Source: Sphingomonas_R sp036387535 (GTDB lineage: Bacteria; Pseudomonadota; Alphaproteobacteria; Sphingomonadales; Sphingomonadaceae). Taken from it: DNA of 64,000 bases. Made by a program: the position numbers and the translations under genes. Of the stretch, positions 43,222-52,519 are shown piece after piece. The notes under the pieces were generated by a model that did not search any database, was not told where the DNA came from, and was given only the letters and a program-made list of their open reading frames with translations. Positions within the stretch are counted from its first letter, which is position 1. Every line of letters begins with the position of its first letter. The DNA lies in the NCBI RefSeq assembly GCF_036387535.1, contig NZ_DASVTO010000133.1, positions 3,897-67,896 on the forward strand, in the 5' to 3' direction.

Positions 43222-43944
43222 ATGCATTCGGGATCGATGTGGGCAGGCGTGATGCTGGCGGTGACGGCACCCGCCGTGGCGGATGCGCAGGCGCGGTCCT
43301 GTGCGGCACCGGCGCAGGTGGAGGCGCCGCGGCCGGACCTGGCGTCCGAAAGCCAGCCGCAACGGCTGGTGCCGATCGGCAGCTATACGCTGGCGATCAC
43401 CTGGTCCCCCGAATATTGCCGGGAAAAGAAGCAGAGCGCGCGCGATGCGTTCCAGTGCGCGGGAACGCGGCCGAAATTCGGCTTCACACTGCACGGGCTG
43501 TGGCCGGACGGGGCGGGCAAGGAATGGCCGCAATATTGCCGGGCGGCCGCATTGCTGCCCGAACCGGTGATCCGCGCCAATCTGTGCGCGACGCCGTCGG
43601 CGCAGCTTCTGCAGCATGAATGGGCCAAGCACGGCACCTGCATGACCACGCGGCCGGCGGAATATTTCGCACAATCGACGCGGCTATATGGTGGTTTGCG
43701 CTATCCGGACATGGCGGCGCTGTCGCGGCGACCGCTGACCGCCGGTGGTTTCGCGCAGGCCTTTGCCGCGGCCAATCCCGGCATGCGGCCGAACATGATG
43801 CGCGTCACCGCCACCCGGCGCGGCTGGCTGGACGAGGTGTGGATCTGCCTGTCCAAGGCGTATCGGCCGGTGGCGTGCCCCGCGCATCAGGGCGGGCTGG
43901 CGATGACGGCGCCGCTCCGGATCTGGCGCGGCGGCGGGCGGTAA
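43222..43944 (+). CDS. Secreted ribonuclease T2 family protein
   Basis: A 240-residue RNase T2 with an N-terminal signal sequence (MWAGVMLAVTAPAVADAQA). The two catalytic segments are intact: CAS I FTLHGLWP with His91, and CAS II HEWAKHGTC with His132, Glu133, Lys136 and His137. It is expected to cleave RNA in the periplasm or outside the cell. GGAGGA precedes the ATG. It follows nadC by 32 bases but has no obvious link to NAD synthesis. Confidence 0.92.
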   Translation: MHSGSMWAGVMLAVTAPAVADAQARSCAAPAQVEAPRPDLASESQPQRLVPIGSYTLAITWSPEYCREKKQSARDAFQCAGTRPKFGFTLHGLWPDGAGKEWPQYCRAAALLPEPVIRANLCATPSAQLLQHEWAKHGTCMTTRPAEYFAQSTRLYGGLRYPDMAALSRRPLTAGGFAQAFAAANPGMRPNMMRVTATRRGWLDEVWICLSKAYRPVACPAHQGGLAMTAPLRIWRGGGR

Positions 43945-43952
43945 GGCCGGGG

Positions 43953-44387
43953 TCAGTCGGTCCGGACGCCTTCCATCGTCCCGGTCGCCGGATGATGCTT
44001 GTCGAGATGGCGGCGGATGATCGCGAGGTTGCGGCTGTTCGAGCGGAAGGCGAAATCGAACAGGTCGCCGACCAGCGGGACCGCGCCGATCGCGGTATCG
44101 AACCCGACATTGCCCATCATGCGGAGCAGTTTCAGCTTCGACATGCCCAGATTGCGGGCTTCCCACACGATCCATGCGCCCATCGCGGCGGTGGCGATGT
44201 CGCCGACGACCGGAACGAGCCCGAGCAGCGCGTCCAGCCCCACCTTGCGATTGATGCCGGGAATGGTGAACGCGCGTTCGAGCAGATGTTCCATGGTTTC
44301 GACCCGTTGCCGGATCGATGCGGGATCACGTCCGAGGGATGGAAGCCGCGCGGCCAGCTGGTCGAGATGATCGGGCGTAACGCGCAT
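43953..44387 (-). CDS. DUF4112 domain-containing protein
   Basis: A 144-residue protein matching DUF4112: MEHLLERAFTIPGINRKVGL, DALLGLVPVVGDIATAAMGA and GNVGFDTAIGAVPLVGDLFD, a repeated hydrophobic PVVGD/PLVGD unit. The function of the family is unknown, and it probably associates with the membrane. It converges with the RNase T2 gene (8-base gap) and follows the solute-binding gene on the minus strand. Confidence 0.85.
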   Translation of the reverse strand: MRVTPDHLDQLAARLPSLGRDPASIRQRVETMEHLLERAFTIPGINRKVGLDALLGLVPVVGDIATAAMGAWIVWEARNLGMSKLKLLRMMGNVGFDTAIGAVPLVGDLFDFAFRSNSRNLAIIRRHLDKHHPATGTMEGVRTD

Positions 44388-44399
44388 GGAACGATCCTG

Positions 44400-45845
44400 T
44401 CATTGCGGGGTGCGGAGCTGATCGAGCGCATGGATGGCGCGTGGATTGTCGCGGTAGCCCCCAAGATTGGGTGCGACCAGCGCCCAGCGCAAGGGCGTGG
44501 CGATCGCGATGAACGCCCCGGTTCCCATCAGGCGGCGATCGGCCTCCCCCAGCAGGGCAGCGCGGGCGGCAGGATCGCGCGCGACCCCCGCCGCCGCCAG
44601 CGCGGCATCGGCGGCCTCGCTGCACACGGCACTGCGCACGCAGGCGAAGCGGTGGAGATACCAGGCGGCGCCGGAGGCGGGGGCGACCAGATCGACGAGG
44701 CGGAGATCGGCGGGCGCATCGGCCGCGACCGCGACGGTATCGACGCCGATCCTGCGCCAATCCTGGGCCGCGAGCGCGAACAGCATCCGAGCGCCGGGAC
44801 CGGGCGGCATCGCGACGCGCAGCGGTGATCGCGGCGCTATAGGGTTGCGGCGGCGCCAATCGGCGATCGCGGCGGTCGCCGCGGCGATGCGGGCGGCACG
44901 GGGTGCATCGGTCCAGTCGGGGATGGCGGGACTGGCCAGATCGTCCGTGCCCGGCGGTACGATGCCGGTGCGCGCGGGCCAGTTGTCCGCGAACAGCCGC
45001 ACGATGCGGTCGCGGTCCAGCGCCAGCGCCAGCGCCCGGCGGTTTTCGGGTGCGGAGAGCAGGCCGCGATTGTCGGCGACGGCGAACCCGAACAGACCGG
45101 AGGCGGGATCGATATGGAGCGTGGTGCCCGCCCCGCCGTCGGCGCGAGCGATGGCGATATCGGTGAAGCGGCCGCCGAGGATGACGCCGGCGTCCCCTGC
45201 CTTGAACCGGGCGACCGCCCTTGCGGCGCGTTCGCCGTGCAGGATGATGTCGGCGGCCGGCCCCGGCGCGGGTAATGCCGGTTCATCGGCAGGGCGGAGC
45301 GGGGTCAGGCGGTAGCGACCGCCGGCGCGGCCAGCGATCCGGAACGGACCACCGCCGGTGTTGCGCGCCACCAGCGCGAGTTCGGGTTGGGCCAACAGCT
45401 GCAACAGATCGGGCCGCGGCGCCGAGAGACGGATTTCGACCACTTCATCGGTGACCGCGACGATTTCCGCAACCGCGGCCAATTCGGACGCCAGCGGATT
45501 ACGCCCAGCGGAGGCGGCCGCGTCGCGTAGCAGCCGCGCGACCAACGGTGCGTCGAACGGCGCGTCCTGCGCCAGCCGGAAGGTGTAATACAGACCGTCG
45601 TCCGACACGTCCCAGCGAATGGCGAGCCCGGGTTCGATCTGGCCCGCGGCGTCGAAGCGGACCAGCCCCTGCGCCACGCTGGCGAGCAGCACCGCGTCGG
45701 CGGGGGTCGGCGGACGCCGCGACGGGCTGGCCAGTCGTGGCGACACCCCGATCACGCCGACGGTGATCGGCGCGTCGTCCGGAGCGCCGCCCGCGGTTCC
45801 GCAGCCGACCAGCAGCAACATCGCAAGAGGCAGCACGGCACGCAT
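44400..45845 (-). CDS. Orphan family-5 solute-binding lipoprotein
   Basis: A 481-residue protein with a lipoprotein signal (PLAMLLLVGCG, Cys at about residue 15) and the SBP_bac_5 (DppA/OppA-type) fold: VLLASVAQGLVRFDAAGQIE, PGLAIRWDVSDDGLYYTFRL and NRRALALALDRDRIVRLFAD. Such proteins feed ABC importers of peptides. No permease or ATPase gene is nearby, and the protein is shorter than classical DppA (about 535). Substrate unknown. Confidence 0.78.
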   Translation of the reverse strand: MRAVLPLAMLLLVGCGTAGGAPDDAPITVGVIGVSPRLASPSRRPPTPADAVLLASVAQGLVRFDAAGQIEPGLAIRWDVSDDGLYYTFRLAQDAPFDAPLVARLLRDAAASAGRNPLASELAAVAEIVAVTDEVVEIRLSAPRPDLLQLLAQPELALVARNTGGGPFRIAGRAGGRYRLTPLRPADEPALPAPGPAADIILHGERAARAVARFKAGDAGVILGGRFTDIAIARADGGAGTTLHIDPASGLFGFAVADNRGLLSAPENRRALALALDRDRIVRLFADNWPARTGIVPPGTDDLASPAIPDWTDAPRAARIAAATAAIADWRRRNPIAPRSPLRVAMPPGPGARMLFALAAQDWRRIGVDTVAVAADAPADLRLVDLVAPASGAAWYLHRFACVRSAVCSEAADAALAAAGVARDPAARAALLGEADRRLMGTGAFIAIATPLRWALVAPNLGGYRDNPRAIHALDQLRTPQ

Positions 45846-45909
45846 GACAGGACAGTAGGGAAAGGCGACGGCGACGGGAACCCGGTTCCGTGCCGCCGTC
45901 GCGATGCGA

Positions 45910-46743
45910 TCAGCCGACGAAGGCGCGTTCGATCACATAATGGCCGGGGGCGGCGTTCGACCCCTCCTCGAACCCCTGGCTGTCGAGGTAGCCGGCGAAA
46001 TCCTTGATCATCGCCATGCTGCCGCACAGCATCACCCGATCCTCCTCCGGATCGAACGCGCGACCGCCGGTCAGCGGCGGCACGAACAGCGCGCCCGATT
46101 CGACCAGCGTCGCGATGCGACCGGTGGTGTGGAAGGGCTCGCGGGTGACGGTGGCAACATAGCCGAGCTGGTCCTGCGCCTGTTCGCCGATCAGCGGATC
46201 GTCGGCGAACGCCGCCTCCAGTTCGGTGCGGTAGGCGAGATCGGCGACGCGCCGGACGCTGTGGACGATCACGATTTCCGCGAAGCGTTCGTAGATGTCG
46301 GGATCGCGCGCGACGGACAGGAATGGCGCAAGGCCGGTGCCGGTGGAGATGAGGAACAAGCGCCGGCCCGGCAGCAGCGCATCGGCCACCAGCGTGCCGG
46401 TGGGCTTGCGACCCAGATAGATCTGGTCACCCGCTTCGACCTTGCGGAGCTGCGAGGTGAGCGGACCGTCCGGCACGGCGATCGAGAGGAACTCCAGTTC
46501 CTCGCTATAGGCCGGGCTGGCGATCGAATAGGCGCGCAGCAGTGGTTTGCCCTTGGGACCGGGCAGGCCGATCATCACGAATTCGCCGGAGCGGAACCGG
46601 AAGCTGGCCGGACGGGTCACCGCAAAGCTGAACAGATGTTCGTTCCAGTGGCGAACCCAGAGCACGGTTTCGACGGACAGCGCCGCGGTGGATTCCAGGC
46701 CAGTGGCGGAAGGGGCGGCCACGGTGGCCACGGGGTCGGTCAT
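45910..46743 (-). CDS. fpr: Ferredoxin-NADP reductase Fpr
   Basis: A 277-residue FAD enzyme that exchanges electrons between NADPH and ferredoxin or flavodoxin. FAD-binding RAYSIAS, pyrophosphate/NADP loop STGTGLAPFLSVARDPDIYE and VMLCGSMAMIKDFAGYLDSQ are diagnostic. It ends in HYVIERAFVG, the usual bacterial-type tail. The start at 46743 (MTDPVAT) has AAAGGAC. The longer ATG at 46791 adds an Arg-rich tail unlikely to be real. Confidence 0.92.
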   Translation of the reverse strand: MTDPVATVAAPSATGLESTAALSVETVLWVRHWNEHLFSFAVTRPASFRFRSGEFVMIGLPGPKGKPLLRAYSIASPAYSEELEFLSIAVPDGPLTSQLRKVEAGDQIYLGRKPTGTLVADALLPGRRLFLISTGTGLAPFLSVARDPDIYERFAEIVIVHSVRRVADLAYRTELEAAFADDPLIGEQAQDQLGYVATVTREPFHTTGRIATLVESGALFVPPLTGGRAFDPEEDRVMLCGSMAMIKDFAGYLDSQGFEEGSNAAPGHYVIERAFVG

Positions 46744-46863
46744 GTCGGTCCTTTCGCCGCCACGGCGGCGTCGGTTTGGGGGATCGGCCACCCCATAGCG
46801 AACCGTTCACGGCTTTGCACCCGAGTTAGGGATGCAGGCGGGAAAGCTGAGCCTGTGCCCCGA

Positions 46864-46948
46864 TGGTGCGGACGGCGGGACTCGAACCCGCACTCCCTGA
46901 GGAAACGGATTTTAAGTCCGTCGCGGCTACCGGTTTCGCCACGTCCGC
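46864..46948 (-). tRNA. tRNA-Leu (TAA anticodon)
   Basis: An 85-base class II tRNA. Acceptor GCGGACG/CGTCCGC, anticodon arm ACGGA-CTTAAAA-TCCGT giving anticodon TAA, a long variable arm, the T-arm GCGGG-TTCGAGT-CCCGC and an encoded CCA end. Confidence 0.95.
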
Positions 46949-47001
46949 TGGGTCGATGCCCGAGCGGCTTGGCCGCAACCAGGGTGCGCGGTCAAGCCCG
47001 A

Positions 47002-47280
47002 TCAGACGTTCAGGCGGGCACGCATGTCCTTGCCGGGCTTGAAATAGGGCACCCGCTTCGCATCGACATCGACGGTGTCGCCGGTACGCGGATTGCGGCC
47101 CTGGCGCGCGGCGCGGGCGCGGGTGGAAAATGTCCCGAAACCGCGCAACTCGACCCGCCCCCCGGCGGCAAGGCGCTCCACGATCTCGTCAAAGACGAGG
47201 CCGACGATCCGTTCGACATCCTGCGTGGTCAGATTGGGATTGGATTCGGCGAGGCTGGCGACGAGTTCGGATCTGATCAT
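47002..47280 (-). CDS. ihfB: Integration host factor beta subunit
   Basis: A 92-residue DNA-bending protein: MIRSELVASLAESNPNL, then VELRGFGTFSTRARAARQGR and NPRTGDTVDVDAKRVPYFKP, the beta-arm with the DNA-intercalating Pro. It lies downstream of rpsA and in the same direction, the common rpsA-ihfB order. IHF would also assist sigma-54 promoters such as those of the flagellar genes. The start at 47280 agrees with the family. Confidence 0.95.
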   Translation of the reverse strand: MIRSELVASLAESNPNLTTQDVERIVGLVFDEIVERLAAGGRVELRGFGTFSTRARAARQGRNPRTGDTVDVDAKRVPYFKPGKDMRARLNV

Positions 47281-47440
47281 CTGCTGTCCCACGACCGCGA
47301 CCGCGTTCGACACCCGAACACGAGTCGCATTTTCCCAGTGCGGAACCCCCTCCCCACCTGTGGCACGGGTTACCGGACGTCGATGAGAATCGTCAATCTC
47401 GATCAGGGGCAGGATTGTGCCGATTTTATACAATTCGCAA

Positions 47441-47473
47441 AGAAAAAGGGCGCGAACCTTCCGATTCGCGCCC
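47441..47473 (-). terminator. Rho-independent terminator of rpsA
   Basis: On the minus strand the 9-bp stem GGGCGCGAA / TTCGCGCCC with an 8-base loop is followed by TTTTTCT. It lies 29 bases after the rpsA stop, so ihfB (start 47280) probably has its own promoter or depends on read-through. Confidence 0.9.
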
Positions 47474-47501
47474 CGAAACGGGTCAGTAACGATCTGCCCG
47501 A

Positions 47502-49220
47502 TCAATTTTCCTCGTTACGCGCCTTCAGCGCCGCGCCGAGAATGTCGCCGAGCGACGCGCCCGAGTCGGACGACCCATATTGCGCCACGGCCTGCTTCTC
47601 TTCCGCCATCTGCATGGCCTTGATCGAGAAGTTCGGCTTCTTCGACCGATCGAAGCCGATGACCATCGCATCGAACTTCTGACCAACCTGGAAGCGTTCC
47701 GGACGCTGTTCGTCGCGGTCGCGGCCGAGATCGGTGCGCTTGATGAAGCCGGTGACGCCGTCGTCGCCCATCTGGACTTCGAGACCGCCGTCGCGCACTT
47801 CGAGCACGGTGACCGTGGTCACCTGGTTCTTGTTCACGCCGCCGGACGAAGCCGCCGCGCCGCCGCCAACCGCGACGCCGCCGCGCTCAAGCTGCTTGAT
47901 GCCGAGTGAGATGCGCTCCTTCTCCGGATCGATATCGAGCACGACCGCCTGGATGGTTTCGCCCTTGTGATGCAGCGCCAGCGCTTCCTCACCGGTCACG
48001 CCCCAGGCGATATCCGACATGTGGACCATGCCGTCGACATCACCGTCGAGCCCGACGAACAGGCCGAATTCGGTCGCGTTCTTGACTTCACCCTCGACCG
48101 TGGAGCCGACCGGATGCTGTTCCATGAATGCATCCCAGGGATTGTTGATCGCCTGCTTGAGACCCAGCGAGATGCGACGCTTGTCCTGATCGACTTCGAG
48201 GATGACGACGTCGACTTCCTGGCTGGTCGAGACGATCTTGCCGGGGTGGACGTTCTTCTTGGTCCAGGACATTTCGGAAACGTGAACGAGACCTTCGATG
48301 CCCGGCTCCAGTTCCACGAACGCACCATATTCGGTGATGTTCGTGACACGGCCGGTGAACTTGCCGTCGATCGGATATTTCGCCGCGGCACCTTCCCATG
48401 GATCGCTTTCGAGCTGCTTCATGCCGAGCGAGATGCGCTGCGTATCCTTGTTGATACGGATGATCTGCACCTTCAGCGTATCGCCGATGTTGATCATCTC
48501 GCTCGGATGGCCGACGCGCTTGTAGCTGAGATCGGTGACGTGCAGCAGGCCATCGATGCCGCCGAGATCCACGAACGCACCATAATCGGTGATGTTCTTG
48601 ACCACGCCTTCGATCACCTGACCTTCGGCCAGCGACTGGATGAGGCCGGTGCGCTGTTCGGCGCGGGTCTCTTCCAGAATGGCGCGGCGCGACACGACGA
48701 TGTTGCCGCGGCGACGATCCATCTTCAGGATCTGGAACGGCTGCGGAATGTCCATCAGCGGGGTGACGTCGCGCACGGGGCGGATATCGACCTGGCTGCC
48801 GGGCAGGAACGCGACGGCGCCGGACAGGTCGACCGTGAAGCCGCCCTTGACCCGACCGAAGATCACGCCTTCGACGCGGGCGGTGGTGGAAAATTCGGCT
48901 TCCAGCTTGTCCCAGGCGGCTTCGCGGCGGGCGCGGTCGCGCGACAGCATCGCTTCGCCGTGGACGTTTTCGACGCGATCGACATAGACTTCGACGGTGT
49001 CGCCGATCGCCAGTTCGGCCTTCTGACCGGGCGCTGCGAATTCGCTGAGGCGCACGCGGCCCTCGGACTTCAGACCGACGTCGATGACGGCCATGTCGTT
49101 TTCGATACCGGTGACGGTGCCCTTGACGACGCGGCCTTCAAAGCCTTCATTCTCGCCGCCAAGCGTTTCATTGAGGAGCGCCGCGAAATCGTCGCGGGTC
49201 GGGTTTGCCGCAGTGGCCAT
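47502..49220 (-). CDS. rpsA: 30S ribosomal protein S1
   Basis: A 572-residue protein made of six S1 RNA-binding repeats, for example VEGVVKNITDYGAFVDLGGI, FTGRVTNITEYGAFVELEPG and VEGEVKNATEFGLFVGLDGD. S1 unfolds and positions mRNA on the 30S subunit. The start at 49220 (MATAANPTRDDF) is chosen over 49331. The Ala-rich C-terminal tail ends LGDILGAALKARNEEN, as in other alphaproteobacteria. Confidence 0.96.
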   Translation of the reverse strand: MATAANPTRDDFAALLNETLGGENEGFEGRVVKGTVTGIENDMAVIDVGLKSEGRVRLSEFAAPGQKAELAIGDTVEVYVDRVENVHGEAMLSRDRARREAAWDKLEAEFSTTARVEGVIFGRVKGGFTVDLSGAVAFLPGSQVDIRPVRDVTPLMDIPQPFQILKMDRRRGNIVVSRRAILEETRAEQRTGLIQSLAEGQVIEGVVKNITDYGAFVDLGGIDGLLHVTDLSYKRVGHPSEMINIGDTLKVQIIRINKDTQRISLGMKQLESDPWEGAAAKYPIDGKFTGRVTNITEYGAFVELEPGIEGLVHVSEMSWTKKNVHPGKIVSTSQEVDVVILEVDQDKRRISLGLKQAINNPWDAFMEQHPVGSTVEGEVKNATEFGLFVGLDGDVDGMVHMSDIAWGVTGEEALALHHKGETIQAVVLDIDPEKERISLGIKQLERGGVAVGGGAAASSGGVNKNQVTTVTVLEVRDGGLEVQMGDDGVTGFIKRTDLGRDRDEQRPERFQVGQKFDAMVIGFDRSKKPNFSIKAMQMAEEKQAVAQYGSSDSGASLGDILGAALKARNEEN

Positions 49221-49462
49221 AAAGATGGATATTCCTAGAGTATTTCCGGCCATCCGGTTGGATCCGGAGGTCTTTGGGAGGCCGAATTGCCGCGACGACC
49301 CCATGCCGGCGCAGCATCCTTGGCCGATCAAGTACGCGGATGCGGGGAACCTTCAGCGCGGAGGCTCAAGGCAAAAGGGCGCGCCGGAAATCCCGATCGG
49401 TCAACGGCCGATCATGAACCAGCCGATCGGGGACCGGACCTGCGCGCCTTGAGGGTCGACGC

Positions 49463-50092
49463 TCAGGTGCGCACGGCCGTCCGGGCATCCACGAGCGCGA
49501 TCGCCCGCTGGACGGCCGCGTCTATACTCAAAAAACTCGTGTCCAGCAAGTCGGCATCCGGAGCCTGAACCAGGGGCGCCGCATCGCGCGTGCAATCGCG
49601 GCGGTCGCGATCGCGAATCTCCGCCAGCAGCGTGTCGACCGAAACCGATTGCCCCATGGTCAGCATCTCCGCATGGCGCCGTTGCGCACGCACGGTGGGG
49701 CTGGCGCGGACGAACAGCTTGGCATCGGCATGCGGCGCGATGACGGTGCCGATGTCGCGGCCGTCCAGGATCGCGCCGCCAGGGCGCGCGGCGAAATCCC
49801 GCTGGCGTTCGATCAGCGCGGCGCGGACCGCGGGATGGGCGGAAACGATCGACGCCGCGGCGCCGGCCTGTTCCGACCGCAGCGCCGCATCCCGGAGCAG
49901 CAGGTCATCGAACGCGCAGCCCGCCAGCGCGGCATCGGGATCGGCCGGATCGCCGCCGCCGCGGACGACATTGGTGCCGACCGCGCGGTAGAGCAGCCCG
50001 GTGTCGAGATAGGGCAGGTCATAATGCGCCGCGAGCGCACGGGCGATGGTACCCTTGCCCGATGCGGCAGGGCCGTCCACGGCAATGATCAT
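49463..50092 (-). CDS. cmk: Cytidylate kinase
   Basis: A 209-residue CMP/dCMP kinase. The P-loop AVDGPAASGKGTIARALAAH is at the N-terminus. LPYLDTGLLYRAVG and GGAILDGRDIGTVIAPHADA are conserved nucleotide-binding elements. Its start overlaps the end of the alpha/beta hydrolase gene by 4 bases, and rpsA follows 242 bases downstream. Confidence 0.95.
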   Translation of the reverse strand: MIIAVDGPAASGKGTIARALAAHYDLPYLDTGLLYRAVGTNVVRGGGDPADPDAALAGCAFDDLLLRDAALRSEQAGAAASIVSAHPAVRAALIERQRDFAARPGGAILDGRDIGTVIAPHADAKLFVRASPTVRAQRRHAEMLTMGQSVSVDTLLAEIRDRDRRDCTRDAAPLVQAPDADLLDTSFLSIDAAVQRAIALVDARTAVRT

Positions 50093-51072
50093 GCGGTGTC
50101 TCCGTCGTGGCGCCGCAGCCAGTCGTGCAGATGGGCGAGGAACAGATCGGTCCGGTCGCTTTGCAGCCGGTGCGCGGCATCGGGGACGACGATCAGTTCG
50201 CCCCGCGGCGCCAGGCCGGCAAAGTGCCGGGCGGTCGGGACGGTGACCTCGTCCTGATCGCCGATCATCACCAATGTGGGGACGTCGAGCCGGGCGAGCA
50301 AGGCCGTGCCGTCATAGTCGCGGAGCGTGCCCGTCGCGCGGAACTCGCTTGGCCCCCACATCGCCTCATAGAGGCCGGTCGCGCGGCACTGCGGGATCGA
50401 CGCCTCATAGGCGGCGACCGCCGGCGCGACCGGGCGCAGCCGCCAGTACCGGGCGTAGAAAGCGTCGGTGGCCGCAGCGCAGGCGGCGGCATCGGGCGGG
50501 TTCGGTCCTTCGCACGCGGTGAGCACCGCCTGCACCCTGGCCGGTAGCCGGGCGCGCAGGGTGGCGGCGTCGGCCAGCCAGGCCGGGGTGGAGATCAATG
50601 GTCCCATCAGGATCAGGCTTTGCAGCCCGGCCGGGCGGCGCGCGCCATATTCCAGCGCGATCGTGGCGCCCCAGCTATGGCCCAGCAGGTGCAAGCGATC
50701 GAGGTCGAGCGCGGCGCGGATCGCCTGAACCTCCGCCACGAAGCGCGGGACGGTCCAGTTGGCGGGATCAGCCGGGCGATCGGACCGGCCGCCGTCGAGC
50801 TGGTCGTAGAGGATGACCGCCCGGTCGCCCGCCAGCGCGAGCGCGGGTACGAGCGACGCGTGGCAGCCGCCCGGGCCGCCATGAGCGAGCAACAGCGGCG
50901 CCCGGCCATCGCCGATCCGCCCGTTGACGCGGACGTAGATCGACCCGCCAGGCACCGCCACCCGCAGTTCGCGGGTAGGTGGCGGGACGGCGGGGTCGGC
51001 GGCGGATGCGCGGCCCGCAAGGGCGCCGCCGGCGGTGGCGATCAGCAGCGCGCGCCGGCCGAGCGCCCTCAC
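50089..51072 (-). CDS. Exported alpha/beta hydrolase, proline iminopeptidase-like
   Basis: A 327-residue alpha/beta hydrolase with a twin-arginine-like signal (GRRALLIATAGGALAGRASA). LAHGGPGGCHASLVPAL gives the oxyanion region, LLGHSWGATIALEYGARRPA the Gly-x-Ser-x-Gly nucleophile, GDQDEVTVP the acid and DAAHRL the catalytic His. The HGGPGG motif is typical of proline iminopeptidases. The GTG start overlaps aroA, and the stop overlaps cmk, so it is inserted tightly in the aroA-cmk unit. Substrate not certain. Confidence 0.83.
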   Translation of the reverse strand: MRALGRRALLIATAGGALAGRASAADPAVPPPTRELRVAVPGGSIYVRVNGRIGDGRAPLLLAHGGPGGCHASLVPALALAGDRAVILYDQLDGGRSDRPADPANWTVPRFVAEVQAIRAALDLDRLHLLGHSWGATIALEYGARRPAGLQSLILMGPLISTPAWLADAATLRARLPARVQAVLTACEGPNPPDAAACAAATDAFYARYWRLRPVAPAVAAYEASIPQCRATGLYEAMWGPSEFRATGTLRDYDGTALLARLDVPTLVMIGDQDEVTVPTARHFAGLAPRGELIVVPDAAHRLQSDRTDLFLAHLHDWLRRHDGDTA

Positions 51073-52409
51073 GGCGCCGGATCCAGCCGCGCGCCGAGCG
51101 ATTCGAGCAAGGTCGGGAAGGTCGGGAAGCTGGTCGCGATCGGGGCGATATCGTCGATGACCACCGGTGCGGCGGACACCAGCCCGGCGATCGCGAAGCT
51201 CATCGCGATGCGGTGATCCAGCCGGGCGGCCACCGTCGCGCCGCCAGGGAAGGGCGCCCCGTCGCGGCCATCGATCACCAGCCCGTCGGGCAGTTCCTGT
51301 ACCGTCGCCCCGATCGCGCGCAGGCCGGTGGCCATGACGGCGATCCGGTCCGATTCCTTGACGCGCAGTTCCTCCAGCCCGCGCAGGGTGGTGCGGCCAC
51401 GCGCGAGGGCGGCGGCGACGAACAGAATGGGATATTCGTCGATCATCGATGGCGCGACGTCGGGCGGCACCTCGATCCCGGTCAGCGCGGAGGCGCGGAC
51501 GATCAGGTCCGCGACCGGTTCGCCACCGACGGTCCGGACATCGGCATACACGATATCACCCCCCATCCGGCGCAGCATGTCATACAGGCCGGCGCGGGTG
51601 GGATTGATGCCGACATTGTCGATCCGCACCTCCGACCCCGGCACCAGCAGCGCGGCAACCGCCAGGAAGGCGGCGGACGAGGGGTCACCGGGCACGTCGA
51701 TCGCCTGCGGCCGCAATTCGGCCTCGCCGTGGATGGCGATGATGCGGGCGCCGTCGTCGTCCTGGCCGATCTCGACCGTCGCGCCGAAACCGGCGAGCAT
51801 GCGCTCGCTGTGATCGCGGGTGGGGACGGGTTCGATGACGCGGGTGATGCCGGGGGTGTTGAGCCCGGCGAGCAGCACCGCGGACTTCACCTGTGCCGAG
51901 GCGACGGGCAGGCGGTAGGTGAGCGGGACCGCCGGGCTGAGCCCGCGCAGCATCAGCGGCAGGCGGCCGCCGGGGCTGGCGCTGATATCCGCGCCCATCT
52001 GCGCCAGCGGGTCGATGACCCGGCCCATCGGCCGGCCGCTGAGCGACGCATCGCCCACGAAGGTGGCGGTGATCGGGTGACTGGCGACCAGCCCCATCAA
52101 CAGCCGGGTCGACGTGCCGCTATTGCCCATGTCCAGCGCCGCGCCCGGTTGCAGGAGCCCGCCGACGCCGACGCCATCCACCGTCCAGCGGCCATCGTCG
52201 CCGCGGTGGATGGTCGCGCCCATCGCGCGCAACGCGGCGGCGGTGGCCAGCACATCCTCCCCCTCCAGCAGCCCGTCGATCGTGCTGCGCCCGACCGCCA
52301 GCGCGGACAGCATCAGCGAGCGGTGTGAGATCGACTTGTCACCGGGCACGCGGACACGGCCGCAAAGGGCGCCATCGATGCGAAACGTAGCGGAAGCGGG
52401 AGGGTTCAT
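51069..52409 (-). CDS. aroA: EPSP synthase AroA
   Basis: A 446-residue enzyme of the shikimate pathway that joins PEP and shikimate-3-phosphate. VPGDKSISHRSLMLSALAVG, GNSGTSTRLLMGLVASHP and ARGRTTLRGLEELRVKESDR are active-site signatures. The start at 52409 (MNPPASATF) is the likely one. The ATG at 52433 would add eight residues. It is the first gene of the aroA-hydrolase-cmk run. Confidence 0.96.
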   Translation of the reverse strand: MNPPASATFRIDGALCGRVRVPGDKSISHRSLMLSALAVGRSTIDGLLEGEDVLATAAALRAMGATIHRGDDGRWTVDGVGVGGLLQPGAALDMGNSGTSTRLLMGLVASHPITATFVGDASLSGRPMGRVIDPLAQMGADISASPGGRLPLMLRGLSPAVPLTYRLPVASAQVKSAVLLAGLNTPGITRVIEPVPTRDHSERMLAGFGATVEIGQDDDGARIIAIHGEAELRPQAIDVPGDPSSAAFLAVAALLVPGSEVRIDNVGINPTRAGLYDMLRRMGGDIVYADVRTVGGEPVADLIVRASALTGIEVPPDVAPSMIDEYPILFVAAALARGRTTLRGLEELRVKESDRIAVMATGLRAIGATVQELPDGLVIDGRDGAPFPGGATVAARLDHRIAMSFAIAGLVSAAPVVIDDIAPIATSFPTFPTLLESLGARLDPAP

Positions 52410-52519
52410 GGTGGGCGGCTTTGACAGGGGCATGGCCCTGTGGCAAGGCGCCCGGCAATTCGCGCCGGGGGCAATGGCTTCCGACGCGCCTTTCCTGATT
52501 TTCCCGGAGCAACCATCCC

